Positions 1-7,707 of a stretch of DNA of 52,488 nucleotides are shown piece after piece; the stretch's first letter is position 1, and each line of letters begins with the position of its first letter. This DNA comes from Pseudomonas fuscovaginae SE-1 (lineage in GTDB: Bacteria > Pseudomonadota > Gammaproteobacteria > Pseudomonadales > Pseudomonadaceae), in assembly GCF_000364705.1 (NCBI RefSeq), contig NZ_AQOH01000093.1:1-52488 (forward strand), in the 5' to 3' direction. A program made the translations under genes and the position numbers. The notes below the pieces were generated by a model. The model was not told the DNA's origin, searched no databases, and saw only the letters and a program-made list of their open reading frames with translations.

Positions 1-164
1 AGTCTTCTGCGTACAGAAATAAGGCGTGGCAACTTCCACGATATCTACAATCCATTTCCTACCCAAATCCACCAATACCACTATCGGCAGCTTTTGCCTT
101 ATTGCCACAGGACGTACGCATTACCTCCCTAGCATGACCCTCATCCGCTCGATGAGGTCCGTCC
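1..164. other. Leader region of phosphonate operon
   Basis: No gene is supported here; short frames on both strands lack family features. The stretch is less GC-rich than what follows and must contain the promoter of the operon starting at 165 unless a co-directional gene lies to the left. I could not pick a convincing promoter or operator. Confidence 0.4.
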
Positions 165-1241
165 ATGAACAACCCGCTCGCCCATCCCCTGGCCAACCCC
201 GGCGCCGCGCTGAAAGTCCGTGGTGTGCAGAAGCGTTTTGGCGCCTTCACCGCGCTGGAGAACGTCTCCCTCGATGTCGCCGCCGGCGAGCTGGTGTGCC
301 TGCTGGGACCGTCGGGTTGCGGCAAGACCACCCTGCTGCGCTGCATCGCCGGCCTCGAGCGCCAGGACGACGGTGAGCTGTTCCTCGGCGAGCGCAATGT
401 CTCCGAACTGCCGCCCCAGGCCCGTGACTACGGGATCCTGTTCCAGTCCTACGCGCTGTTTCCCAACCTGACCGTGGAAGCCAATATCGCCTACGGCCTG
501 GCGGGCAGCGGTCGTGACGAAGTCCGCCAGCGCGTCGCGCAGATGCTGGAGCTGGTCGGCCTGGCCGGCAGCGAGAAGAAATACCCCGGCCAGCTCTCCG
601 GCGGCCAGCAGCAGCGTGTGGCCCTGGCCCGTGCCCTGGCGCCGGCGCCGTCGCTGCTGTTGCTCGACGAACCGATGTCGGCCCTCGATGCCCGGGTCCG
701 CGAGCATCTGTGCAGCGAATTGCGCCAGCTGCAACGCAGCCTGGGCGTGACCACGCTGATGGTCACCCACAACCAGGACGAGGCCATGCTGATGGCCGAC
801 CGCATCGCCGTGATGAACAACGGCAAGGTCGAGCAGTACGCCACGCCCCAGGACATCTACGACAAGCCGGCCACGCCCTTCGTCGCCGAGTTCGTCGGCC
901 AGGGCAACTGGCTGCCGTTCCAGCAGCGCAGCGCCCGGCATGCCCAGGTCGGCAACGTGCAACTGCGCCTGGCCGACAGCGTCCCGCGTACCGGTCCCGG
1001 TCGCCTGTTTTGCCGGCCCGAGTCGATCAGCGTCAACCCGCCGGTGCATGAGGAAAACCTGTTTGCCGCACGGGTACGGGAAATCACCTTTCTCGGCAAT
1101 CGCTGCCGCATGAGCTTCGAACTCAACGAGCTGCCGGGCCATCCTCTGCTGGCTGAAGTCGGCCCGCAGGACCTGTCGCGCCTGGGCTCCCCGGATATCT
1201 GGGTGGCGCTGCCGCCGAGCAGCCTGCAGGTGTTTGCCTGA
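165..1241 (+). CDS. 2-aminoethylphosphonate-type ABC transporter ATP-binding protein
   Basis: This is the cytoplasmic ATPase that powers the importer formed with the next two genes. It is 358 residues, usual for the PotA/FbpC-like class. Walker A GPSGCGKTT is at residues 48-56, followed by the Q-loop, the signature LSGGQQQR, Walker B LLLLDEP and the switch histidine in VTHNQDEA. A C-terminal regulatory domain follows from about residue 240. ATG at 165 is the first start that keeps a full N-terminus. The substrate is inferred from context: the combination with a fused permease, this binding protein, a phosphonate-type FAD oxidoreductase and a PhnZ-like enzyme is that of the PhnT2-type systems. 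Spermidine or iron import is less likely. Confidence 0.9.
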   Translation: MNNPLAHPLANPGAALKVRGVQKRFGAFTALENVSLDVAAGELVCLLGPSGCGKTTLLRCIAGLERQDDGELFLGERNVSELPPQARDYGILFQSYALFPNLTVEANIAYGLAGSGRDEVRQRVAQMLELVGLAGSEKKYPGQLSGGQQQRVALARALAPAPSLLLLDEPMSALDARVREHLCSELRQLQRSLGVTTLMVTHNQDEAMLMADRIAVMNNGKVEQYATPQDIYDKPATPFVAEFVGQGNWLPFQQRSARHAQVGNVQLRLADSVPRTGPGRLFCRPESISVNPPVHEENLFAARVREITFLGNRCRMSFELNELPGHPLLAEVGPQDLSRLGSPDIWVALPPSSLQVFA

Positions 1242-1242
1242 G

Positions 1243-2967
1243 ATGGCCGCTGAACTCCGCCTGGCGCTGGCGCGCAAACCGGCCGCGAAGTCCGTGCGTG
1301 GCGATCTTGGCGACCGCCTGTTCGTGGTCGGCGGCAAGCTGCTCTGGCTCTGCCTGCTTGGGCTCGCGGTTCTGCTGCCGCTATTGGCGATCTTCTGGCG
1401 CGGCTTCAGCAACGAATCCGGACAGGGCGGCGGCTGGCTCGCCGCACGCGAACTGCTGGGCAGCGCTGACTTCCACTGGCTGCTGGGCAACAGCCTGAAG
1501 GTTTCCTTCAGTGTCGCGGCGATTGTCGTACCGCTGGCCTACCTGTTCGCCTACGCTCTGCAACGCACGCTGATTCCCGGCAAGCCCCTCTGGCGCGGCC
1601 TGTCGCTGCTGCCGCTGATGGCTCCGTCGATGCTGCCGGGGATCGCCCTGGTCTATCTGTTCGGCAATCAGGGGCTCCTGCGCGGCCTGCTGGAGGACAA
1701 CATCTACGGCTTCTGGGGCATCGTCCTCGGCGAAGTCATCTACACCTTTCCCCATGCGCTGATGGTCCTGCTGTCGGCCCTGTCCCTGGCCGACGCGCGG
1801 CTGTTCGACGCCGCGTCGAGCATGGGCGCGAGCCCGTGGAGGGCCTATCGCAGCATCACCTGGCCGGCGACCCGGCAGGCGGTGTTCGCCGCCTTGTGCC
1901 TGGTGTTCACCCTGACCATCACCGACTTCGGCGTGCCGGTGGTGGTGGGTGGCGATTACCAGGTGCTGGCGCTGGAAGCCTACAAGGCGGTGGTCGGCCA
2001 GCAGCAGTTCGGCCGTGGCGCCCTGATCGGCATGATCCTGCTGCTGCCGGCGCTGCTGAGCTTTGCCGTCGATGCCTGGCTGCGTCGGCGTCAGAGTGAT
2101 TCGATGAGCGGACGGGCCCAGGTGTTCCAGCCGGAGCGCTGCCCGACGCGTGATGCCTGCTACCTGGCGATCGTGCTGCTGATCTGCGCCGCCTTGCTGC
2201 TGGTGTTCGGCATGGCCGTGTATTCCTCGCTGGTGAAGTTCTGGCCGTACAACCTGTCGTTGTCGTGGAGCCACTACCGCTTCGACGAGACGGCGGGCGG
2301 CGGCTGGCTGGCCTATCGCAACAGTCTGACCATGGCCCTGTACACGGCGCTGATCGGCAGCGCGCTGATCTTCACCGGCGCCTACCTGATGGAAAAGACC
2401 CGTGGCCAGCGCGGCCTCAACCTGGCCCTGCGCCTGCTCAGCTTCGTGCCGATGGCGGTACCGGGCCTGGTCCTGGGGCTGGGCTACGTGTTCTTCTTCA
2501 ACTTCGTCGGCAACCCGCTGCATGTGTTCTACGGAACCATGACCCTGCTGGTGGTGTGCACCATCGCCCACTACCTGACCACCGCGCAGATGACCGCGAC
2601 CACCGCCCTGCGCCAGCTCGACGGCGAGTTCGAGGCCGCCGCGCTGTCGCTCAAGACCCCGCTGTACCGGCACTACCTGCGGGTCACGGTGCCGATCTGC
2701 CTGCCGGCGCTGCTCGACATCATCCGCTACCTGTTCGTCTCAGCGATGACCACGGTCTCGGCGGCGATCTTCCTCTACAGCCCCGACACCCTCCTCGCGG
2801 CGGTGGCGGTATTGAACATGGACGACGCCGGCAACGTTGGCGGTGCCGCGGCCATGTCGACCCTGATCCTGTTCACCTCGGCGGGCGTATCCCTGCTGCT
2901 GGCCTGGGCCTCGCGCGGCTTGCTGCGCCGCACCCAGGCCTGGCGGCGGAGCGTGCCCGGCCGTTGA
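1243..2967 (+). CDS. ABC transporter permease, fused two-domain (2-aminoethylphosphonate type)
   Basis: This is the inner-membrane channel of the importer. Its 574 residues contain two consecutive permease domains of about six membrane helices each, so one chain replaces a heterodimer. Each half has an EAA-type coupling loop: AASSMGASPWRAYRSITWP in the first, and AALSLKTPLYRHYLRVTVP in the second near residue 475. ATG at 1243 lies one base after the stop of the ATPase gene, so the two are probably co-translated. A TTG nine bases upstream is open but would overlap the ATPase gene and is less likely. The fused form matches the PhnU2-type permease and the related FbpB-type iron permeases. Phosphonate specificity rests on the neighbours. 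Confidence 0.88.
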   Translation: MAAELRLALARKPAAKSVRGDLGDRLFVVGGKLLWLCLLGLAVLLPLLAIFWRGFSNESGQGGGWLAARELLGSADFHWLLGNSLKVSFSVAAIVVPLAYLFAYALQRTLIPGKPLWRGLSLLPLMAPSMLPGIALVYLFGNQGLLRGLLEDNIYGFWGIVLGEVIYTFPHALMVLLSALSLADARLFDAASSMGASPWRAYRSITWPATRQAVFAALCLVFTLTITDFGVPVVVGGDYQVLALEAYKAVVGQQQFGRGALIGMILLLPALLSFAVDAWLRRRQSDSMSGRAQVFQPERCPTRDACYLAIVLLICAALLLVFGMAVYSSLVKFWPYNLSLSWSHYRFDETAGGGWLAYRNSLTMALYTALIGSALIFTGAYLMEKTRGQRGLNLALRLLSFVPMAVPGLVLGLGYVFFFNFVGNPLHVFYGTMTLLVVCTIAHYLTTAQMTATTALRQLDGEFEAAALSLKTPLYRHYLRVTVPICLPALLDIIRYLFVSAMTTVSAAIFLYSPDTLLAAVAVLNMDDAGNVGGAAAMSTLILFTSAGVSLLLAWASRGLLRRTQAWRRSVPGR

Positions 2968-3008
2968 TTCGTCGACAAGCACAGCCATACAACCCAAGGA
3001 ACCGCATC

Positions 3009-4031
3009 ATGTTCAAGCCGTTGACTCTTGCCGCTGCCGTCCTCTCGCTGTTCAGCCTGAACGCCTTCGCGGCGAAAACCGAACTGACCGTCTACACCGC
3101 GCTCGAAGCCGAGCAGCTCAAGAGCTACAAGGACGCGTTCGAGAAAGCCAACCCGGACATCGGCATCAAGTGGGTCCGCGACTCCACCGGCATCATCACC
3201 GCCAAGCTGCTGGCCGAGAAAGCCCGGCCACAGGCCGATGCGGTATGGGGCCTGGCCGCTTCGAGCCTGGCGATCCTCGACCAGCAGGGCATGCTGCAGA
3301 ACTACGCACCGAAGGATCTGGGCAAGATCGGCGGCAACTACCGCGACCCGGCCAACCCGCCGGCCTGGGTCGGCATGGATGTCTGGGCCGCGACCCTCTG
3401 CTTCAACACCGTCGAGGCCGAGAAGCAGCACCTGAGCAAGCCGGTGAGTTGGCAGGACCTGACCAAGCCTGAATACAAGGGCAAGATCGTCATGCCCAAC
3501 CCGGCCTCGTCCGGCACCGGCTTCCTCGATGTCAGCGCCTGGTTGCAGACCTTCGGCGAGAAGCAGGGCTGGCAGTACATGGATGACCTGCACCAGAACA
3601 TCGGCCAGTACGTCCACTCCGGATCCAAGCCTTGCAAGCTGGCGGCGGCCGGCGAATTCCCGATCGGTATCTCCTTCGAGTACCCGGCCGTGCAACTCAA
3701 GCGCCAGGGCGCGCCGCTGGACATCATCCTGCCGAAGGAGGGGTTGGGCTGGGAGATCGAGGCAACCGCAGTGATCAAGGGCACCCCGCACGAGGAAGCG
3801 GCGAAGAAACTGGCTGATTTCTCCGCCAGCCCGGCGGCGATGGAACTGTACAAGGAAAACTTCGCCGTGCTGGCCCAGCCGGGGATCGCCAAGCCGCAGA
3901 CCGAACTGCCGGCCGACTACGAACAGCGCCTGATCAGGAACGACTTCGCCTGGGCCTCGAAGCACCGCGACGAGATCCTGGCCGAATGGCGCAAGCGCTA
4001 TGACGGCAAGTCGGAGAAGGTCGCCCAGTAA
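3009..4031 (+). CDS. Periplasmic substrate-binding protein of the phosphonate ABC importer
   Basis: This periplasmic receptor passes ligand to the permease. It is 340 residues with a clear Sec signal peptide of about 22 residues (MFKPLTLAAAVLSLFSLNAF, cleaved around AAKTE). The mature part begins LTVYTALEAEQL, the start typical of type 2 periplasmic proteins related to iron(III), thiamine and 2-aminoethylphosphonate receptors. It lies 41 bp after the permease gene, with AAGGA just upstream of ATG 3009. The ligand is inferred from downstream catabolic genes. Sequence alone would also permit a ferric-ion binder, but the tyrosine pair of FbpA-type proteins is not obvious near the C-terminus. Confidence 0.85.
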   Translation: MFKPLTLAAAVLSLFSLNAFAAKTELTVYTALEAEQLKSYKDAFEKANPDIGIKWVRDSTGIITAKLLAEKARPQADAVWGLAASSLAILDQQGMLQNYAPKDLGKIGGNYRDPANPPAWVGMDVWAATLCFNTVEAEKQHLSKPVSWQDLTKPEYKGKIVMPNPASSGTGFLDVSAWLQTFGEKQGWQYMDDLHQNIGQYVHSGSKPCKLAAAGEFPIGISFEYPAVQLKRQGAPLDIILPKEGLGWEIEATAVIKGTPHEEAAKKLADFSASPAAMELYKENFAVLAQPGIAKPQTELPADYEQRLIRNDFAWASKHRDEILAEWRKRYDGKSEKVAQ

Positions 4032-4064
4032 TCCCCTGGCCGAGCCCGAACCTTTGATCGTTTC

Positions 4065-4171
4065 GATCGTTTCCACGCTCTGCGTGGGAATGCCTCTCTG
4101 GACGCTCGGCGTCCGCTCTTGTGACGTACAGCGTCACGGGCTGCATTCCCACGCGGAGCGTGGGAACGATC
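4065..4171. repeat. Composite hairpin repeat, copy A (inside operon)
   Basis: Outer 29-nt arms at 4065-4093 and 4143-4171 are inverted repeats with two mismatches. Between them lie two more perfect hairpins: GGACGC/GCGTCC around 4100-4113 and GTGACG/CGTCAC at 4121-4137. The same design recurs at 44456-44562, and half of it at 14224-14274. This copy lies between the binding-protein and oxidoreductase genes, which are co-directional, so it would fold in the operon mRNA and could attenuate or stabilise it. Confidence 0.85.
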
Positions 4172-4222
4172 AAAGCTCTCACAGGCGGCGTGACGTGGGT
4201 GCCCATTCCTTCAGGACCCTTC

Positions 4223-5362
4223 ATGACTCATCACAGTGACATCCTCATCGTCGGCGCCGGCATTCTCGGTCTGTCCCACGCCTACGCCGCCGCCCGCCGC
4301 GGCCTCAAGGTCCGGGTCTTCGAGCGCAGCGCCACGCCCCTGGGCGCCTCGATCCGCAACTTCGGCCAGGCCCTGGTCACCGGCCAGTCGCCGGGCGTCA
4401 TGCTCGATCTGGCGCGCGCCAGCCGGGAAATCTGGGGCCACTGGTCGCAGCACGCCGGCTTCGAACTCAAGCGCAACGGCAGCTACCTGTTCGCCCGCAG
4501 CGAAGCCGAGGAACACCTGCTGGAAGCCTTCTGCGCCGGCCGGGCCCGCGAGTACGGCTATCGGGTGAAACTGTTGCAGGGCCGGGCCCTGGCCGACCTG
4601 CACGGCGGCCAGTTCAGCCATCACCGCGCCGCCCTGCATGGCCTGGATGACCAGCAGTTGTATTCCCGCGAGGCGATCCCGACGCTGATCGACTACCTGC
4701 GTCGCGAACTGGGCGTCGAATTCCACTTCTCGACCCTGGTCCATGAGGTCGAGCCCGGCCAGTTGCGCAGCACGGCCGGAACATTCCGAGGCGAACGGAT
4801 CGTGGTCTGTTCAGGCCATGACTACCAGACCTTGCTGGCCGAATCGCTGGCGACCCTGCAGCCGAGCATCTGCCGCCTGCAGATGCTCCGTGCCCGTCCG
4901 CTGCTCAGCGCGTTGAACCTGCAACACTCGGTGCTGACCGGCTTGAGCTGCGTGCACTACGGCGCCTTCGCCGACCTGCCGGAAGCGGCGGCGATCCAGT
5001 CGCAGATCCAGCACGAAAGCCCGCACCTGCACGAGCACGGTATCCACCTGTTGATCAGCCCGACGCCCCACGGCGAGTTGATCATCGGTGATTCCCACCA
5101 CTACGGTAGCGATCCTTCGCCATTCAACGCCGAGCAGGTGGACAACTGGATGCTGGAACTGGCCGAGCACACCCTCGGTTGCAAGGTCCAGGTGCTCGAA
5201 CGTTGGCAAGGCGTCTACGGCGCCCGCGGGCCGGGGCCGTTCTCGTTTTTGCAGGCCGCGCCGGGCGTACATGCCGCGTTGATGCACACCGGCGTCGGCA
5301 TGAGCGTCGGCCCGGCCATGGCCGAGGCCAATATCGCCACCTTGCTGGGGGAAAACCGGTGA
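4223..5362 (+). CDS. FAD-dependent oxidoreductase of phosphonate catabolism (TIGR03364-type)
   Basis: A cytoplasmic DAO-family flavoenzyme of 379 residues. The N-terminal dinucleotide-binding motif is IVGAGILGLSHA, followed by an acidic residue at the end of the second strand (VRVFER). The C-terminus has the second FAD-contact segment around HTGVGMSVGPAMAE. Proteins of this type occur in phosphonate operons and have been proposed or shown to oxidise 2-aminoethylphosphonate or its N-methyl forms to phosphonoacetaldehyde; which substrate applies here is unknown. ATG 4223 is chosen because the FAD motif follows at once; the frame is open further upstream, but that part lies in the hairpin repeat. 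Its TGA overlaps the GTG of the next gene by four bases, which indicates coupling. Confidence 0.82.
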   Translation: MTHHSDILIVGAGILGLSHAYAAARRGLKVRVFERSATPLGASIRNFGQALVTGQSPGVMLDLARASREIWGHWSQHAGFELKRNGSYLFARSEAEEHLLEAFCAGRAREYGYRVKLLQGRALADLHGGQFSHHRAALHGLDDQQLYSREAIPTLIDYLRRELGVEFHFSTLVHEVEPGQLRSTAGTFRGERIVVCSGHDYQTLLAESLATLQPSICRLQMLRARPLLSALNLQHSVLTGLSCVHYGAFADLPEAAAIQSQIQHESPHLHEHGIHLLISPTPHGELIIGDSHHYGSDPSPFNAEQVDNWMLELAEHTLGCKVQVLERWQGVYGARGPGPFSFLQAAPGVHAALMHTGVGMSVGPAMAEANIATLLGENR

Positions 5363-5955
5363 GTCGGGTCGAGCAGGTGCTGGACGAGGTTTTCGGTCTC
5401 TACCAGCGGTTCGGCAGCGCCGACTACATCGGCGAGCCGGTGTCGCAACTGGAGCACATGTCCCAGGCCGCGCAACTGGCGATGGCCGAGGGCTGCGACG
5501 ATGAGGTGGTGCTGGCGGCGTTCTTTCACGATATCGGGCATATCTGTCCGCGGCCGACGCAGACGCAGCAGAGCATGGGAGGCTATGGCATCGTCAGCCA
5601 CGAACGCCTGGGTGCCGACTATCTGCGTCGCGCCGGCTTCGGCGAGCGGCTGGCGCGACTGGTGGAGTATCACGTGCAGGCCAAGCGTTATCTGACCCTG
5701 GTCGAGCCCGGGTACTACGAGCGCCTGAGCGAAGCGAGCCGGCGAACGCTGGAGTATCAGGGCGGCATCATGACCCGGCAGGAGGCCACGGATTTTGCCC
5801 GGGACCCCTTGTGCGACCTGAGCCTGCGCATGCGCCAGTGGGACGAGCAGGCCAAGCGGGCGCAGGTGCCGGTCATGGACCTGCAGCTGCTGAGAAACAA
5901 GGCGCAACACCTGCTGAGCCAACCGGTGATCGAGACTACAGCCTCGGACGCCTAG
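5359..5955 (+). CDS. PhnZ-like HD-domain phosphonate oxygenase
   Basis: A 198-residue HD-domain protein of the phosphonate-operon HDIG family, to which the mixed-valent diiron oxygenase PhnZ belongs. PhnZ cleaves the C-P bond of 1-hydroxy-2-aminoethylphosphonate. The expected metal ligands are visible: His33, His57-Asp58 (in FFHDIGH), His81 and His105. The Tyr-x2-Glu-x6-His spacing of PhnZ is conserved as Tyr23, Glu26 and His33. Start is GTG 5359, overlapping the preceding TGA (GTGA); a longer open frame upstream lies inside the FAD gene. No 2-oxoglutarate-dependent PhnY hydroxylase is in the window, so the source of a hydroxylated substrate is unclear. Confidence 0.85.
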   Translation: MSRVEQVLDEVFGLYQRFGSADYIGEPVSQLEHMSQAAQLAMAEGCDDEVVLAAFFHDIGHICPRPTQTQQSMGGYGIVSHERLGADYLRRAGFGERLARLVEYHVQAKRYLTLVEPGYYERLSEASRRTLEYQGGIMTRQEATDFARDPLCDLSLRMRQWDEQAKRAQVPVMDLQLLRNKAQHLLSQPVIETTASDA

Positions 5956-6143
5956 TTCTGAACCCGCCGGTGACGATTCAGGCACCGGGTAATCACGGGT
6001 CCGATAGTTGGTTTTTTCGTCGATTGGGAGAATGGTCAGGCACTCCGGTCATGGCCATCAAGCTTGCGGGGTGCGATGAAATTCAGGTCGTTCATGTGCT
6101 CGGCCTGATGTGTTTTTCATAACCCGATCAGTGAGGTATCCCG
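5956..6143. other. Intergenic region before peptide-export cassette
   Basis: This stretch separates the phosphonate operon from the peptide gene at 6144 and holds no supported gene. It is visibly poorer in GC than its flanks, with runs such as GTTTTTTCG and GTGTTTTTCAT. A GAGGT ribosome binding site at about 6133-6137 serves the peptide. I see neither a clear terminator nor a convincing sigma-70 promoter. Confidence 0.45.
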
Positions 6144-6308
6144 ATGGATGACGTTAAGCAGCAAGACAATGCCCCGCAGGAAATGACTCTCGATGAAACC
6201 ATGGAGATTCGCGGGGCCGGGTGGTTCTCCGATGCGGGTGCATGGATGGATGGCGCGGTCGAGACGGCCAGCAAGTTTCTCAAGGCCTTTGGTTCGGCAG
6301 TCAGCTGA
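6144..6308 (+). CDS. Putative secreted peptide precursor with double-glycine-type leader
   Basis: A 54-residue peptide gene. GAGGT sits seven bases before ATG 6144. Residues 14-25, MTLDETMEIRGA, match a C39-processed leader: Gly-Ala at -2/-1, Ile at -4, Glu at -8 and a hydrophobic residue at -12. Position -7 is Thr rather than the usual Leu. Cleavage after Ala25 would release 29 residues starting GWFSDAGAWMDGA and ending SKFLKAFGSAVS. That core has no cysteine, is rich in Ala and Gly, and its second half suits an amphipathic helix with two lysines. The next genes encode the matching exporter. I do not recognise a named family. Bacteriocin or microcin function is inference; a signalling peptide is also possible. 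Confidence 0.7.
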   Translation: MDDVKQQDNAPQEMTLDETMEIRGAGWFSDAGAWMDGAVETASKFLKAFGSAVS

Positions 6309-6426
6309 TAGCGGCCACTGATACGTCATGAATTGACGTGCTGACATTGGACGGGGGAGGCCTATGACCTCGCCCCGCTTGTCCTATGCCTGATCCACGG
6401 CGAATTTCCCCTGTACGGATTTACTT
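6309..6426. other. Spacer between peptide gene and exporter operon
   Basis: The spacer contains a strong ribosome-binding-like GGGGGAGG at about 6353-6360, directly before ATG 6364. That ATG opens only nine codons (MTSPRLSYA) and stops at 6391-6393, about 33 bp before the adaptor start. It may be a translated leader that brings ribosomes close to the weakly initiated adaptor gene. No terminator separates the peptide from the exporter genes. Confidence 0.35.
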
Positions 6427-7707
6427 ATGCTCGAGTGGGGGACGGTCACCCCGAGATCGGCGCTGCGGCCATTGCTGTTGGGTGGGGTGCTCGTTCTCTT
6501 TGTCGTGACGGTGCTGGTGCTGTTGTCGACGGGAAGCTATGCCCGCAAGGAAGAGGTCGAGGGGCGTGTCATGATCCGCGATGTGGTGCGTATCGCCAAC
6601 GAGAAGGCGGCTCACGTCGACGAGGTGCTGGTCGGTGTCGGCGCCCCGGTCAAGCGCGGTCAGCCGCTGATTCGCCTGCGTATGGTGGGCCCGGAAAATA
6701 TCGAGGCCGGCAGTGACCAGGTCCTCTCCGCCAGAAATATCGAACGTCTGAACAACCTGCTCGATGAGCTGGCGGCGGAGGAAAGTCTGGTCCGTTCCGC
6801 CCACATCACCCATCAGGACTTTCTGCAACGGCAATTGCGTCAGCTGGATGAGGATCTGGCGCTCAACAGCCGGATCGGGCAATCGATCCAGCGTCGGGTC
6901 CGCACCGCTCTGGATGAACGACAGCGCCATGAGCAATTGGCGGGCGAGGGTGCGGTTTCCGGCTCAGCCAGGGACCAGGCGGTGGTGGTCCATGAGTCGG
7001 CCCTCGAGGACCAGGCCAGCAATGACCTGGCCAGGACCAGCACGCAGCAGCGCAGCCTGGAGCTGCAGCAGCGCGTCAGCCAGGCGGACCAGGACCTGGC
7101 GGCTCGCCTGGGGCAGTTCGCCCGCCAACGCAACGAGTGGCTGGAGCGCCTGGAGTCCCTGGGCAAGAACCAGGGATATGTACTGCTTTCTCCCGTGGAT
7201 GGCGTCGTGGACACGGTAGCGGTATTTGCCGGCGGCCGGGTCGAGGTGGGTCATCCGATGTTGCTGCTGCGCGCAGCCCGGGCCCAGGATCCGCAGCTTC
7301 GAATCATGCTGGACGTCAGCCCATCGGCCATTGGTTTTGCCACGCCCGGTACCGAGGTGATCTTGCGTTTCGATGCCTTTCCGTATGAACGTCATGGCGT
7401 GGTCAAGGGCTCTGTCGTCCACAGTTCCGCCAGTACTTACAGAGCAGCGATTCCCGGCGTGGCCAATGACGAGTCAGGCGAAGTGCCGACCTACCTGGTG
7501 GAAGTGGAGCCCGACTTCAGCGCCGCCCATGTCCGTATCCGACCTGACTGGCTCAAGGACGGCATGACCCTCAGGGCCTCGCTGACCCTGGAGCGCCTGA
7601 GCCTCATGGAATGGCTGTTCCTGCCCGTGCTCAAGGGCATCGAGCGTAATCCGGGGGTAAGGCCGACGGGGCGGACTGACCCGCAGCAGGAGGACGAATC
7701 GGCATGA
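6427..7707 (+). CDS. HlyD-family periplasmic adaptor (membrane fusion protein) for peptide export
   Basis: A 426-residue type I secretion adaptor that should link the ABC exporter to an outer-membrane TolC-like channel. It has one N-terminal membrane helix (about residues 14-36), a biotinyl/lipoyl-like half motif around VDEVLVGVGAPVKRGQPL, a long Gln/Glu/Arg-rich coiled coil (about 90-235), and the returning half GYVLLSPVDGVVD. It resembles CvaA-type adaptors of microcin systems. The cytoplasmic N-terminus is short, starting MLEWGTVTPRS, where relatives usually carry ten or more extra residues; an in-frame stop at 6391 prevents extension. The ribosome binding site is weak. Its TGA overlaps the next ATG (ATGA at 7704). 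No TolC gene is present. Confidence 0.85.
   Translation: MLEWGTVTPRSALRPLLLGGVLVLFVVTVLVLLSTGSYARKEEVEGRVMIRDVVRIANEKAAHVDEVLVGVGAPVKRGQPLIRLRMVGPENIEAGSDQVLSARNIERLNNLLDELAAEESLVRSAHITHQDFLQRQLRQLDEDLALNSRIGQSIQRRVRTALDERQRHEQLAGEGAVSGSARDQAVVVHESALEDQASNDLARTSTQQRSLELQQRVSQADQDLAARLGQFARQRNEWLERLESLGKNQGYVLLSPVDGVVDTVAVFAGGRVEVGHPMLLLRAARAQDPQLRIMLDVSPSAIGFATPGTEVILRFDAFPYERHGVVKGSVVHSSASTYRAAIPGVANDESGEVPTYLVEVEPDFSAAHVRIRPDWLKDGMTLRASLTLERLSLMEWLFLPVLKGIERNPGVRPTGRTDPQQEDESA

Noticed and set aside
2265..4031. A 588-codon open frame fusing the end of the permease region to the binding protein
   Set aside because: The first part is an out-of-phase reading of the permease with Arg/Pro-rich, low-complexity composition. 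The signal peptide at 3009 marks the true start.
3009..4031. Ferric iron transport (FbpA) instead of phosphonate uptake
   Set aside because: The transporter type is shared, but the downstream FAD oxidoreductase and PhnZ-like genes, with operon spacing, point to phosphonates. Some uncertainty remains and is stated in the entry.
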